Of a stretch of 64,000 bases of DNA, positions 38,328 through 46,500 are shown one piece after another; position 1 is the first letter of the stretch, and each line of letters begins with the position of its first letter. Source of the DNA: Planctomycetia bacterium (GTDB lineage: Bacteria > Planctomycetota > Planctomycetia > Pirellulales > Thermoguttaceae); NCBI GenBank assembly GCA_030537455.1, contig JAUNMR010000009.1, positions 47,966 to 111,965 of the forward strand, written 5' to 3'. The notes beneath the pieces are model-generated. The model had not been told where the DNA came from and searched no databases. It saw nothing but the letters and a program-made list of their open reading frames with translations. The position numbers and the translations under genes are program-made.

Positions 38328-39473
38328 ATGTTCCGTAAAGTAACGTCTTTTCTCATTCTGTTGGCGGCGGCGTCGATCGTGGCGTGTCTGAGTGTTCAGG
38401 CGCAACAGTCGACTCCTGGTCAATACGTAGAGCCTGCGTTGGAATACGACGGCGGGTGGTCGATGATCGTGATTCCCGACCCTCAGGCGTATACGCGTTA
38501 TGGTCGCAACCATGGTATCTACGACCTTATGACCGCATGGGTTGCGGAAAGCGTCGAGAAGCTCAATATTAAGGAAGTGGTCTGCGTCGGCGATTTGGTG
38601 GAGTCCAATAACCTTCAATACCCCGATGGGAAATTCGCGAACCAGACTAGTAAACAGATGTGGGAAATGACGTCTCGCGCCTTCTCGCGCCTCGACGGCG
38701 TTTGTCAATATATTGTGACTACGGGCAATCATGACTACGGTCCTTACATCTATCCCGATGGGAATCATTACGGCACGCGTTCCTCGCTGAATCGTGAAAC
38801 GCAATTTAACGACTATTTCCCCATTGATCGTAATCCCTTATGGAAAGAATCGCTGGTCGAAACCTTTGAGAACGCCTACGGTTATAAGTCGCTAGAAAAC
38901 GCGGCGTATCAGATTGAAGGAACCGACGGTCAACGCGTCTTATTGGTAGTGGTCGAATTTGCGCCTCGCGAAGAAGCGCTCGCCTGGGCCAAGAGCGTCT
39001 TTGAAAGACCAGAGAATCAAGACGCGTTCGGTATCCTGGTGACGCACTCTTATCTGCGTCCCTATACCAAGGACTGCCAGCGCGATCCTAAAGAAGGTTA
39101 TGGTCTGAATGAAGCTGGCGGTTGCGCCGGTGAACAGATCTGGGAAAAGCTAGTTTATCCGACCGCTAATATCAGAATGGTTCTGTGTGGACACCATTCT
39201 ACAGCTGACAACATGGACGGTTGTACCGGTTTTCGCGTTGACGCCAACGCCGCTGGCAAGAGCGTTTCTCAACTGCTTTGCGATATGCAAGCGATGGGAG
39301 GCGGTTGGGAAGGCAACGGCGGCGACGGATGGCTACAAATCCTGGAATTCTCCAAGGATATGAAGAAGTGCAAACTTCGCACCTTCTCGCCGCTCTTCGC
39401 TATTTCTCCGGTGACGCGTGAACACGCTTGGTATACCGCCGAGAAACAGAACTTCGAATTTGATATTGAATAG
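38328..39473 (+). CDS. Secreted calcineurin-like metallophosphoesterase
   Basis: A 381-residue protein with a signal peptide (about 1-26, ending VQA). It has the metallophosphatase motif series: a strand ending PDPQ (about 46-49), VCVGDLVESNN (GD motif, about 84-94), TTGNHDYG (GNHD, about 132-139), LVTHSYLRPYT and VLCGHHST (the late His/GH-H motif). The first aspartate is in DPQ rather than the usual DxH. It would bind two metal ions and hydrolyse phosphate esters or diesters outside the cytoplasm. A GGAxx-type box lies before the ATG. It ends just before the gap that precedes the ESCRT-like block, and it probably does not belong to that block. Confidence 0.85.
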   Translation: MFRKVTSFLILLAAASIVACLSVQAQQSTPGQYVEPALEYDGGWSMIVIPDPQAYTRYGRNHGIYDLMTAWVAESVEKLNIKEVVCVGDLVESNNLQYPDGKFANQTSKQMWEMTSRAFSRLDGVCQYIVTTGNHDYGPYIYPDGNHYGTRSSLNRETQFNDYFPIDRNPLWKESLVETFENAYGYKSLENAAYQIEGTDGQRVLLVVVEFAPREEALAWAKSVFERPENQDAFGILVTHSYLRPYTKDCQRDPKEGYGLNEAGGCAGEQIWEKLVYPTANIRMVLCGHHSTADNMDGCTGFRVDANAAGKSVSQLLCDMQAMGGGWEGNGGDGWLQILEFSKDMKKCKLRTFSPLFAISPVTREHAWYTAEKQNFEFDIE

Positions 39474-39860
39474 TTTCCCGTTGGCGACGAGCGGTCTTAT
39501 TTCCTCGAAAGTGGGAACGACACAGTCGCAATGGCATAACGTAAGTCATGGCGTTGTAACGCTTGCGGATGACGCTGTGACTTATGTTAGACTTGGATTA
39601 ATCCCCCATTGGGCGAGAGTATTTCTGATTTTTTTGAAATTAAAGCAAAATTTTTCTGAGAGCCCACTTGACCGGTGGGGAGAATTATGGATAATATGGG
39701 ATAGTCAACGTCGAGATGTGGACTGAAACACGTAATTTACCACGTTATACGTTAACACAGAACGGTTGACGTTTAGTCGTAGTAAACGCGGTTACACGTC
39801 AGTGACGTCGCGTCGCTGGTGGTAATTTTGCCACAAAAGTGACCAATCGAAGGGAAAAAC
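39474..39860 (+). promoter_or_regulatory. Upstream region of the ESCRT-like gene block
   Basis: A candidate promoter is TTGACC at 39668-39673, an 18-base spacer, and TAATAT at 39692-39697, giving a leader of about 160 bases. An imperfect inverted repeat (ATAACGTAAGTCATGGCG near 39536 and CGCTGTGACTTATGTTAG near 39570) lies upstream and could be an operator or the terminator of the phosphoesterase gene. GAAGGGA precedes the ATG at 39861. No gene is seen. Confidence 0.4.
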
Positions 39861-40598
39861 ATGACATTAGGCGATTTTATAGACTTCTTGCTTAAAGCGC
39901 TTCACTTGCGTAAGAGTAATCTTCAGAAGTGGCAAGATAAGCTTGCCAAAACTGAACAAGGCGTCAAGTCGAATCACGACAGGCTGGAGGATCTGCGTAG
40001 CGAACTTCATCAGATCGAGCAGAAGAAGATTAACGCTCAAGCGAAAGCAGACTCTTCTGCTGGTATGTTACGTCAGACTTACCTTCGTGAACTTCAGCAG
40101 TACGTGAACGATGAGAATCGTTTCAACGAACAGCTCGCGATCATTTTTCGTAACTACGAGTTAGGTCAATCCGCGATCGCGAAGATACGCAGTATCATTT
40201 TGGCGCTCGAATCTCCGGTTCAAAACGAAGATATTGACGACGTCATTGTTGAAGTTGATCAGATCTTCCAGCTTATGAACGACGGCGACGTCGCGTTGAA
40301 TGAGCTTAATTCACGCGTCTATGTCGGGACGGACTCCTGGCAGGTCGAACCGACTCCTCAACAGCAAGGTCAGCAAGCGGCGGCACAATCCCAGCAAGGA
40401 TTGGTTGAGACGACTCCCGAATCTGTTGAGATAGTACAGCCTGCTCAACCCGTTCAACCTATTCGACCTGTTTCGTCTGTTCAGCAAACTTTGACACAAG
40501 TTCCTGCGAAGGATACGGTTGCTGAGTCTCTCGAAGACCTTGATCAGGGCGTGCGAAGTATCGCAGAGGGACTCGCAGAATTGGACGAGAATAATTAG
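39861..40598 (+). CDS. ESCRT-III/PspA-like coiled-coil protein with MIM-like tail (protein A)
   Basis: First gene of the block; 245 residues, no recognised name. It starts with a short amphipathic helix, MTLGDFIDFLLKAL, as do membrane-binding PspA and Snf7 proteins. A long helical hairpin follows (about 19-62 and 64-115), then a shorter acidic helix DIDDVIVEVDQIFQLMND (124-141), similar in placement to ESCRT-III alpha-4. Residues 160-215 are a Gln/Pro-rich linker including a proline-spaced segment near 192-204. The C-terminus ends in a helix with LDQGVRSIAEGLAELDENN. The leucine spacing resembles a MIT-interacting motif, and the final LAEL-xxNN is shared with protein B. The fold call is by pattern, not by search. 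It could also be a plain coiled-coil protein. Confidence 0.6.
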   Translation: MTLGDFIDFLLKALHLRKSNLQKWQDKLAKTEQGVKSNHDRLEDLRSELHQIEQKKINAQAKADSSAGMLRQTYLRELQQYVNDENRFNEQLAIIFRNYELGQSAIAKIRSIILALESPVQNEDIDDVIVEVDQIFQLMNDGDVALNELNSRVYVGTDSWQVEPTPQQQGQQAAAQSQQGLVETTPESVEIVQPAQPVQPIRPVSSVQQTLTQVPAKDTVAESLEDLDQGVRSIAEGLAELDENN

Positions 40599-40607
40599 TT
40601 AAACGAA

Positions 40608-40679
40608 GACGCGTTTCTTTCTGTACAAACGGGGAGGAACGTTCTGTCGACGCACAGGATCGTATCGTACAGAAGCGTC
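40608..40679 (+). other. Inverted repeat between protein A and protein B genes
   Basis: GACGCgtttcTTTCTGTAC (from 40608) pairs imperfectly with GTACAGAAGCGTC (40667-40679) across a 40-base loop. Lacking a T-run, it could be an attenuator, a processing site, or chance. An AGGAGAG ribosome binding site follows for protein B. Confidence 0.3.
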
Positions 40680-40728
40680 AACTTTGGCATAAACTCTGAG
40701 AATCCTTTAAGACTAGGAGAGAGTATAT

Positions 40729-41442
40729 ATGGCGTGGAATGACATTTTCAAAAGCGACGATGAACGTAAACGAGATCGCGCTCGTCAAGAACTTGCGGAA
40801 CGTCGTGAGCGTGAGAAGAATCGCGAAAATCTTCAAATTCAAAGGGGAAGACTGGCAAACGCGATTTCTTCACTTGAAAAACGTATTGACGATCGCTGGG
40901 ACTTGGCTCGTAAATATCTCAGCGAAGGTCGACGAGATCGTGCGCAACGCGAACTTTTGTTGCGCAAAAAGAACGAAGGCATTTTGCACCGCTTCCTCAA
41001 CCTGCAGTATATCGTAGAGTTTGCGGTTGATTCCTCCGAGTTCCTGACGGTTGGCTCCGATTTCCTTGTTCCTCTCAAGAATGTCGTCAGTGGACTTGCA
41101 AATATCGACGGCATTGACTTCGCAAGTGAGCTCGATCGCGTTACTTCCGAACTGGAAGGCAAGGTTAGAGACGTCGGCGAAGCCATTGACATGCCTTACA
41201 ATGCCGAGTTAGAACGCGAAATGTTTGGCGTCTATTCTGGTAACGGTCAAAATGGAGTTGCAACCGTAGAAGACGATTTAAAGCTTTTGGAAAAGGAAAT
41301 TGCGCTCGGCGTCACTGGCGGATCTAGTACGGTTTCGCCACAAACCGAACTTCCACAAACAAATGACGGTCTGCGGGGCGCAATTACTGCCGGTAGCTCT
41401 GAAATTGACAAACAATTGGCCGAGATGAAGAAGAATAACTGA
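40729..41442 (+). CDS. ESCRT-III-like protein with Snf7 hallmark and MIM1-like tail (protein B)
   Basis: The 237-residue protein begins with a strongly basic helix (residues 10-36), then a hairpin. The turn carries LARKYLSEGRRDRAQRE (59-75) followed by LLLRKKNEGIL (76-86). This matches the ESCRT-III hairpin pattern ARxxLxxGxxxxAxxxLxxKKxxExxL, as I recall it from yeast Snf7, position for position. A following segment GIDFASELDRVTSELEGKV (128-146) sits where ESCRT-III alpha-3/4 lies. The last helix ends SSEIDKQLAEMKKNN, fitting a MIM1-like pattern (hydrophobics at 3, 7 and 10, then Lys), and repeats the LAE-xxxNN end of protein A. This is the strongest single sign that the block is ESCRT-like. 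Start fixed by AGGAGAG. The call still needs profile comparison. Confidence 0.7.
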   Translation: MAWNDIFKSDDERKRDRARQELAERREREKNRENLQIQRGRLANAISSLEKRIDDRWDLARKYLSEGRRDRAQRELLLRKKNEGILHRFLNLQYIVEFAVDSSEFLTVGSDFLVPLKNVVSGLANIDGIDFASELDRVTSELEGKVRDVGEAIDMPYNAELEREMFGVYSGNGQNGVATVEDDLKLLEKEIALGVTGGSSTVSPQTELPQTNDGLRGAITAGSSEIDKQLAEMKKNN

Positions 41443-41467
41443 CACAACGACAGGGTAAACTTAGGAA

Positions 41468-42622
41468 ATGAACGCTATACTAGACGCAAAGAAAGCTCAT
41501 GAGGCCGCCGCTGTCGCTGCTTTGAAGCGAAAGTGTTTCGACGACGCTCGCGCCTCTACGCTTGCCGCTGCAAAATGCGCCTACGAGCTGGCCGAGAGTT
41601 TTCGTGTTAATAACCAGAAGATCGCTTGGGCCTACGTTCGTAATGGCGAAGCGCTTCTGGCGCAGGCCAAACAGATCGGCGAATTAAGCGCACGCCAAAC
41701 GACGATCCTCGAAGATTCCGGCGGCAAGGACGGCGAGGGTGAGGAAACCAGTGATATCAATGGGAATCGCTGGATGTTAGAACGTCCAACGGATCGCTTC
41801 GACGACGTGGTCGGTCTAGATCAAGTAAAAACGACAGTTATGCAGGATCTTATCAATCCGCTCCTGCGTCCAGACGTGTACAAGCAACTTGACGTCTCCG
41901 CGGGCGGCGGAGCGATACTCTGGGGACCTGCCGGAACCGGTAAAACTTTTATCGCACGCGCAATTGCGGGTGAAGTCGACGCGGCATTTTTCGCTGTTTC
42001 TGGCGCGGATATTAAATCCAAATGGGTCGGCGAGACTGAACAGAATCTCAAGACTCTCTTTGACGCGGCGGATAAATATGAACGCGCGGTAATCTTTTTC
42101 GACGAAATTCAGGGTATTCTCGGTCGTGCGGGAAACCAAAAGGTTAATTCAGTCGAACAGTTTTTGCAAATGGTCGAGGGAATTAAAAAGCGTAAGAACA
42201 CGCTCTTTCTCCTCGGCGCGACCAATATGCCCTGGTTGATAGACGACGCAGTGATTCGCCGTTTCGGCGGTTTGATCTATGTCGATCTCCCTTCAGCGGA
42301 AGAGCGCTATCAGATTCTTGTCAAGCAGTTTCCAAAGGTTGAACTGCTTGACCAGGACGTCGATTTGCGCGCTATTGCCGATGACGCCGTTAATTTTAGC
42401 GGTTCCGACCTAGCGCGCATGGCGGCTCGCGCAAAGAAAATTGCCGCCGAACGTATTATTGAAACTCGCGACGCGTCGAACAGTATCAAACAAGCGGATC
42501 TGCTTCAAGCTCGTAGTCAAGCTTCGGCGACAAACTCTCAGGAATCTCTTGAGAAATACGCCGCGTGGCGTGAGGCTCATGAAAACGGCGGTACGACTCC
42601 CGATTTCAATCAGGACGAGTAA
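41468..42622 (+). CDS. Vps4/katanin-like AAA ATPase with N-terminal MIT-like domain
   Basis: A 384-residue protein in two parts. Residues 1-75 are Ala-rich helices, with a helix pair and a third helix ending WAYVRNGEALLAQAKQI, laid out like a MIT domain. Residues about 110-345 are a complete AAA module: FDDVVGLDQVK, Walker A GPAGTGKT (153-160), pore loop SKWVGE (184-189) as in Vps4, spastin and katanin, Walker B VIFFDE (208-213), sensor 1 ATN (251-253), and arginine fingers at 264-265. The end, SLEKYAAWREAHENGG (360-375), resembles the C-terminal helix of the meiotic AAA clade. A Vps4-type beta-insertion is not evident. It starts 26 bases after protein B. The likely role is disassembly of proteins A and B by pulling on their tails. 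Role inferred. Confidence 0.75.
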   Translation: MNAILDAKKAHEAAAVAALKRKCFDDARASTLAAAKCAYELAESFRVNNQKIAWAYVRNGEALLAQAKQIGELSARQTTILEDSGGKDGEGEETSDINGNRWMLERPTDRFDDVVGLDQVKTTVMQDLINPLLRPDVYKQLDVSAGGGAILWGPAGTGKTFIARAIAGEVDAAFFAVSGADIKSKWVGETEQNLKTLFDAADKYERAVIFFDEIQGILGRAGNQKVNSVEQFLQMVEGIKKRKNTLFLLGATNMPWLIDDAVIRRFGGLIYVDLPSAEERYQILVKQFPKVELLDQDVDLRAIADDAVNFSGSDLARMAARAKKIAAERIIETRDASNSIKQADLLQARSQASATNSQESLEKYAAWREAHENGGTTPDFNQDE

Positions 42623-42749
42623 TGTCGTTTGTGTTTGGTTTTATAAGGTTCCCGCCAGACTCCTACCCTAAACCTTGTAACTTTTTACGGACGCTCGAAA
42701 GTAACCGTAAACGAGCGTCTTGGACGTCATTGAAAGAAAAGGCTTTATT

Positions 42750-43253
42750 ATGAAAGACGCTAATAACGAGATTTTGGATTTGGATCAGTTGTGCTCGTAC
42801 GTCAATCTTTCGAAGTCGACAGTCTACAAACTGTTGCAAACCGGAAGATTCCCTGGCGTGAAAATCGGACGTCTCTGGCGGTTCAAGCGTGACCTCGTCG
42901 ACCGTTGGTTGCTGACCCAAACGAACCTGACTGACGCCGAGGCATTGGAAGAAGAGTACGACTTCAACGCCAATGCGGCGCTTGATAGTCCGGTCTTCGA
43001 AATGGCGGCTAAATCGCGTGAGATTCGCGGTCGCGCCAAAGCGCAAAGCGACCGTGAGTACCTCGAACAAATTTTCACGAACCAACAAATCAAGCGTCTG
43101 GCGACCCACGGTCTCGATAATCCAATGGCGCTGGTCGGTCAGTTCGTGACGAATCGCGGTAAAGCGCGTGTGCGCCAACTGCTCAATCTCAGTGAGCAGG
43201 AGGCCGAGGAACTCGCCAGCTCCCTGTCCAACTACATTAACAACCAAATTTAG
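42750..43253 (+). CDS. Excisionase-type HTH DNA-binding protein with helical C-terminal domain
   Basis: A 167-residue protein. Residues 8-54 form a MerR/excisionase (HTH_17) motif: ILDLDQLCSYVNLSKSTVYK, then LLQTGRFPGVKIGRLWRFKR, then DLVDRWL. The rest (about 60-167) is helical and charged, with no known domain. An upstream TTG at 42720 would add ten residues, but I prefer the ATG at 42750, as GAAAGAAAAGG lies seven bases before it. It sits between the AAA gene and the peptidase gene with short gaps, so it is likely part of the operon and may regulate it or be a target of the peptidase (speculative). No phage genes or attachment sites are near, so a real excisionase is unlikely. Confidence 0.8.
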   Translation: MKDANNEILDLDQLCSYVNLSKSTVYKLLQTGRFPGVKIGRLWRFKRDLVDRWLLTQTNLTDAEALEEEYDFNANAALDSPVFEMAAKSREIRGRAKAQSDREYLEQIFTNQQIKRLATHGLDNPMALVGQFVTNRGKARVRQLLNLSEQEAEELASSLSNYINNQI

Positions 43254-43297
43254 GTTACAATTAAGAGGCTTATCATCCGAAGTAAAAGGACGACTAG

Positions 43298-45478
43298 ATG
43301 TTTATCAATGGCGCAACCCCACTGACTGCAATTAACTTCCCTCCCGCTTGGCAGTATGTCGCACACGCTTGCTGGTTGGAAAGCGTGGAAGAGGTTATTG
43401 CCGCAGTTGAAGCGTCTTGGCGCAAGCGAGTCGAATGCGCTCCCTCTTCCGCATTCGACGCAGAACTCACGAAGTTATATAACTTCTGCGGTAGTCTACC
43501 GCGTGAAAAGTTCCTTAGCGAACGGAACTCAAAGACCGTTCGCGAACAAACGCCTGTTCTTAGCGGTAAGTTAAAAAGCGAACAGCTCAATAAGCTTATG
43601 GCCGAACCGGGATGTTTTTGTCTGCGTCCGTTCGAGAACATCGAAGCGTTTGACACGTCCATTCCAACCCCGCCAGCGTTTGAATTGAACAGTGAACGCT
43701 GGGGGGGCGTATGTGATCAACGTTCTGATCCAACCTGTGTCGCACACGCGATTTGCGACCTCATTGCTTGGAGTCGCGCGCCGGAAGGGGACGAACCTTT
43801 GGAAAGTCTCTGTCCGGAATTTCTCCATTATTTGGCGCTTCAGCAAAACGGTTTTCAAAATAATCAATATGGCTCGCGCCTTGAATACGCAATGAGCGTC
43901 GCCTGTGAGTACGGGCTTTGTTCACGAAAAGAATTTGCCGAGGCGACTGATGGGATGGAACTAGCAGAGCTCGATCTTGATTCTTCTCAATGTGACGCTC
44001 TCATTGAATGTTCCAAAACGCGTAAAGTACTGGGACAACGCCCTTTGCCCCCGAGCGCGATTGAAGAATACAAGAAAGTCCTCTCCGGCGCCGAAGGCGT
44101 TCCGTTGCCAGTGGCGGTGGAATTGGTCGTTTTTGACAGCTGGCTCGGTTCGGAAATGACACACTATGCCGGTAAAATCACACTACCGCTTCCCGGCGAA
44201 CCCCCTTGCCAGTCAAGTCATGCCATGCTGATAACCGGCTACCGTGACAACGTTAGCGTACCCGGCGGCGGTTACTTCATTGTGCGTAACTCCTGGGGCG
44301 AGAATTGGGCCGCCTTTTCGCCCGTGGGACGACCCGGCTATGCGCTCGTGCCTTATGAATACGTCGCTCGTTTCGCCGTCGCCTCATGTACGGTGGCTAA
44401 TAATGTCGCGAACGACGTCGCTATCACGGACGAGGAATTCAACCGCAAATACGTCGTCGAGTTTAAGCAAGGCGACGTTCTGCCACGCGATCAACACGGC
44501 AATCTTTTCAAATATGGCGTCTATATCGGCTCGCCAGAGGAACCCAGATCCCTTTACAAGCCCGATAGCCCGGAGAACAGGAATGACTTCCGTGAAAGAG
44601 GTTACGCCTGGAGTCCAACGCAACGTCAGAAGAACTTTTACCCCGATTCGTGTCTGGTAGGAGATGACTTCAGTGAGACCGAAACAATACGCAATGAGTA
44701 TCTGGATTCGCTCAACTCTAACTTGAAAGCGCTTGTAACTCAGGACGTATGCCTGGACGGTATAAACTCTGAACAGATTTTACATTGCGAACTGATCGAA
44801 GACGCTAACCTGAATGAGCTTTTTGTAAGTCTGGCATGCAAGGTCTTTGGAGCGCCCAACGATCTGCCTCCTCGAAGGGAATGGTTTGATCGCCAGCGCT
44901 ACTTGGAATACCGACTTTATAAGTTCACTACGAAAACTGATCGAGTTTTTTACGTGAGCGTTGCTTTTGCAACGGGTCTGACGATCAACTTGTTCCGTGG
45001 ACCTCAGCGTACAGAAAATGTCAGTTCTCGTCTACTTGTCGTTATGGACGAAGTCTTCCAATCGAAGTTTCCAGCGAAAGACGCGTTGCATTTCAAAGCT
45101 CTTGGCGTGTGCGGTCGACTTGAACTGACTGACGTTTTAAAGAGAGCTCCGGACGTCGTGTGCTGTGAATTCAGTGACAACGAGTGGATTGCGCTCGATA
45201 ATGTCGACGATACGGCTATGGCTCCGGCTATGACGTCGCTACGTAAGGCGTTGAAACCGTTTGCGCGTAAAGACGTTGTAGCCGTTGTGCGCAGAGTTGT
45301 TAATTCCTTGTATTCCGAAAATTATTCCGGTAATATTCGTGTAAAAGACGTCGTTAATCGTAGTGAATTAACTGCCGATGAAGTTTCGAAGGCTTTCGAC
45401 GACTTGCACGGTAACGGCTTCGCTGTTTATTACACTGAGGGACTTAGAGAAAAAGAAAAGGCGATTAGGCGCGTCTAA
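43298..45478 (+). CDS. Papain-fold (C1-like) cysteine peptidase with C-terminal winged-helix-like region
   Basis: A 726-residue protein. The peptidase core has the full papain set: Gln141 (CDQRSDPTC), catalytic Cys147 (DPTCVAHAICDL), His308 (SSHAMLITGY) and Asn331 (GYFIVRNSWGENW). There is no signal peptide, so it acts in the cytoplasm. Residues 1-125 precede the core and have no recognised domain; they could be a pro-region or a targeting domain. The middle (about 370-640) is mixed alpha/beta of unknown type. The last 70 residues (VVAVVRRVVNSLYSENYSG, then VKDVVNRSELTADEVSKAF) look like a winged helix. It starts after AAAGGACG, 44 bases past the HTH gene. In eukaryotes, papain-fold calpain-7/Rim13 works with ESCRT-III; here this is an analogy only. 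Confidence 0.8.
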   Translation: MFINGATPLTAINFPPAWQYVAHACWLESVEEVIAAVEASWRKRVECAPSSAFDAELTKLYNFCGSLPREKFLSERNSKTVREQTPVLSGKLKSEQLNKLMAEPGCFCLRPFENIEAFDTSIPTPPAFELNSERWGGVCDQRSDPTCVAHAICDLIAWSRAPEGDEPLESLCPEFLHYLALQQNGFQNNQYGSRLEYAMSVACEYGLCSRKEFAEATDGMELAELDLDSSQCDALIECSKTRKVLGQRPLPPSAIEEYKKVLSGAEGVPLPVAVELVVFDSWLGSEMTHYAGKITLPLPGEPPCQSSHAMLITGYRDNVSVPGGGYFIVRNSWGENWAAFSPVGRPGYALVPYEYVARFAVASCTVANNVANDVAITDEEFNRKYVVEFKQGDVLPRDQHGNLFKYGVYIGSPEEPRSLYKPDSPENRNDFRERGYAWSPTQRQKNFYPDSCLVGDDFSETETIRNEYLDSLNSNLKALVTQDVCLDGINSEQILHCELIEDANLNELFVSLACKVFGAPNDLPPRREWFDRQRYLEYRLYKFTTKTDRVFYVSVAFATGLTINLFRGPQRTENVSSRLLVVMDEVFQSKFPAKDALHFKALGVCGRLELTDVLKRAPDVVCCEFSDNEWIALDNVDDTAMAPAMTSLRKALKPFARKDVVAVVRRVVNSLYSENYSGNIRVKDVVNRSELTADEVSKAFDDLHGNGFAVYYTEGLREKEKAIRRV

Positions 45479-45543
45479 AAGGTAGTTTTGGGACTCCTTA
45501 ATACGCTTCGTTCGTTTCAAACAACAATATTTTGGGGGATAAC

Positions 45544-46500
45544 ATGCTAAGTTTAAAGAAGTTAAACGGCTTGTACATACTCAAACGAGGCACATCCTGG
45601 TCGTCGCCTCTATTTTACATATTCGCGATCCTCCTGTTTGTGTGTCTGACCGGTGAGGTCTATGAGAAATTCAAGACGCCCAAACCTATACCAGACGCGA
45701 GTCGTCAACGCCTCGTTGTCAACGCCACAGATCACATCCTTGGCGAATTGCTAAATCAACGTGACGAATACGGCTTTCGGAACATTGTCCTCCCAGCGTT
45801 TCGAAACGATTCGACCGACGCTCTGAGCGACGCCCTACGCAATAAAATTTTTAGTAGCGGCGCCTTTAATATAGCGCCTAAGTCCCTGCGTAATCGTTTT
45901 CGCGCTTCCTTCTCAGCGTCGGAATATGCTCCGAATTCCATTGAAGAGCTTGTACGCTACGCTCGACGTAAAAAGGCCGACGTGACGTTGTTTGCCGACG
46001 TGACGCGCTTTGAAACGATCGACGACAGTTCATTCTTGGAAATGAAATATTCAATCGTACGAGTGAAAGACGGTCAAACGGTCTTTGAAGACGTCTACGT
46101 CGACGAATTACACAAGCCTTCCGGGGCAATTGACTCGGTAATTGGCGCGGTCACCGGCGAACCAGGCTCGTCTTTGACACAAGACCGCCATAACAAAGAC
46201 CTTCGCAACCGCGTTGTATGGAGACTACAAAACTTTTTGCTTTGGGGACTCTTTGTTTTAATTCTGCCGATTATTACGATTCGCTTTATTAAAGAGATGG
46301 TGACCCATCAATCGAACAAGATCAACGCCTTTACCTTGGCTCTTTACACCGCGATCGATTTGATCTTGGCGTGGTTTATAACCGCCCCGAATTTTTCCTC
46401 CGTACTCTCGAGCATTGTCTTCATCGTGATGGGAGTTTGTGCGCTCCTATTCAATATGAAGATCATGTCGTATGCGGTGATAAAGACTAAACTCGTATGA
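45544..46500 (+). CDS. CsgG/LpoB-like membrane protein
   Basis: 318 residues. One helix at 22-38 anchors the N-terminus. A soluble domain of about 150 residues follows with IVLPAFRNDSTDALSDALRN, then KIFSSGAFNI, then ARRKKADVTLFADVTRFE, the pattern of CsgG/FlgO/LpoB-type domains (small subunit folds of secretion and peptidoglycan-activator lipoproteins). Three helices close the protein at about 230-248, 262-280 and 285-305. A TTG at 45532 is also open, but GGGGGAT before the ATG at 45544 favours the latter. It is part of the block, between the peptidase and SPFH-like genes. Its topology would put the CsgG-like domain outside the cytoplasm. The role is unknown. Confidence 0.65.
   Translation: MLSLKKLNGLYILKRGTSWSSPLFYIFAILLFVCLTGEVYEKFKTPKPIPDASRQRLVVNATDHILGELLNQRDEYGFRNIVLPAFRNDSTDALSDALRNKIFSSGAFNIAPKSLRNRFRASFSASEYAPNSIEELVRYARRKKADVTLFADVTRFETIDDSSFLEMKYSIVRVKDGQTVFEDVYVDELHKPSGAIDSVIGAVTGEPGSSLTQDRHNKDLRNRVVWRLQNFLLWGLFVLILPIITIRFIKEMVTHQSNKINAFTLALYTAIDLILAWFITAPNFSSVLSSIVFIVMGVCALLFNMKIMSYAVIKTKLV

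Noticed and set aside
42750..43253. Prophage excisionase
   Set aside because: No integrase, attachment-site repeats or phage genes are near; the gene fits inside the operon with short gaps.
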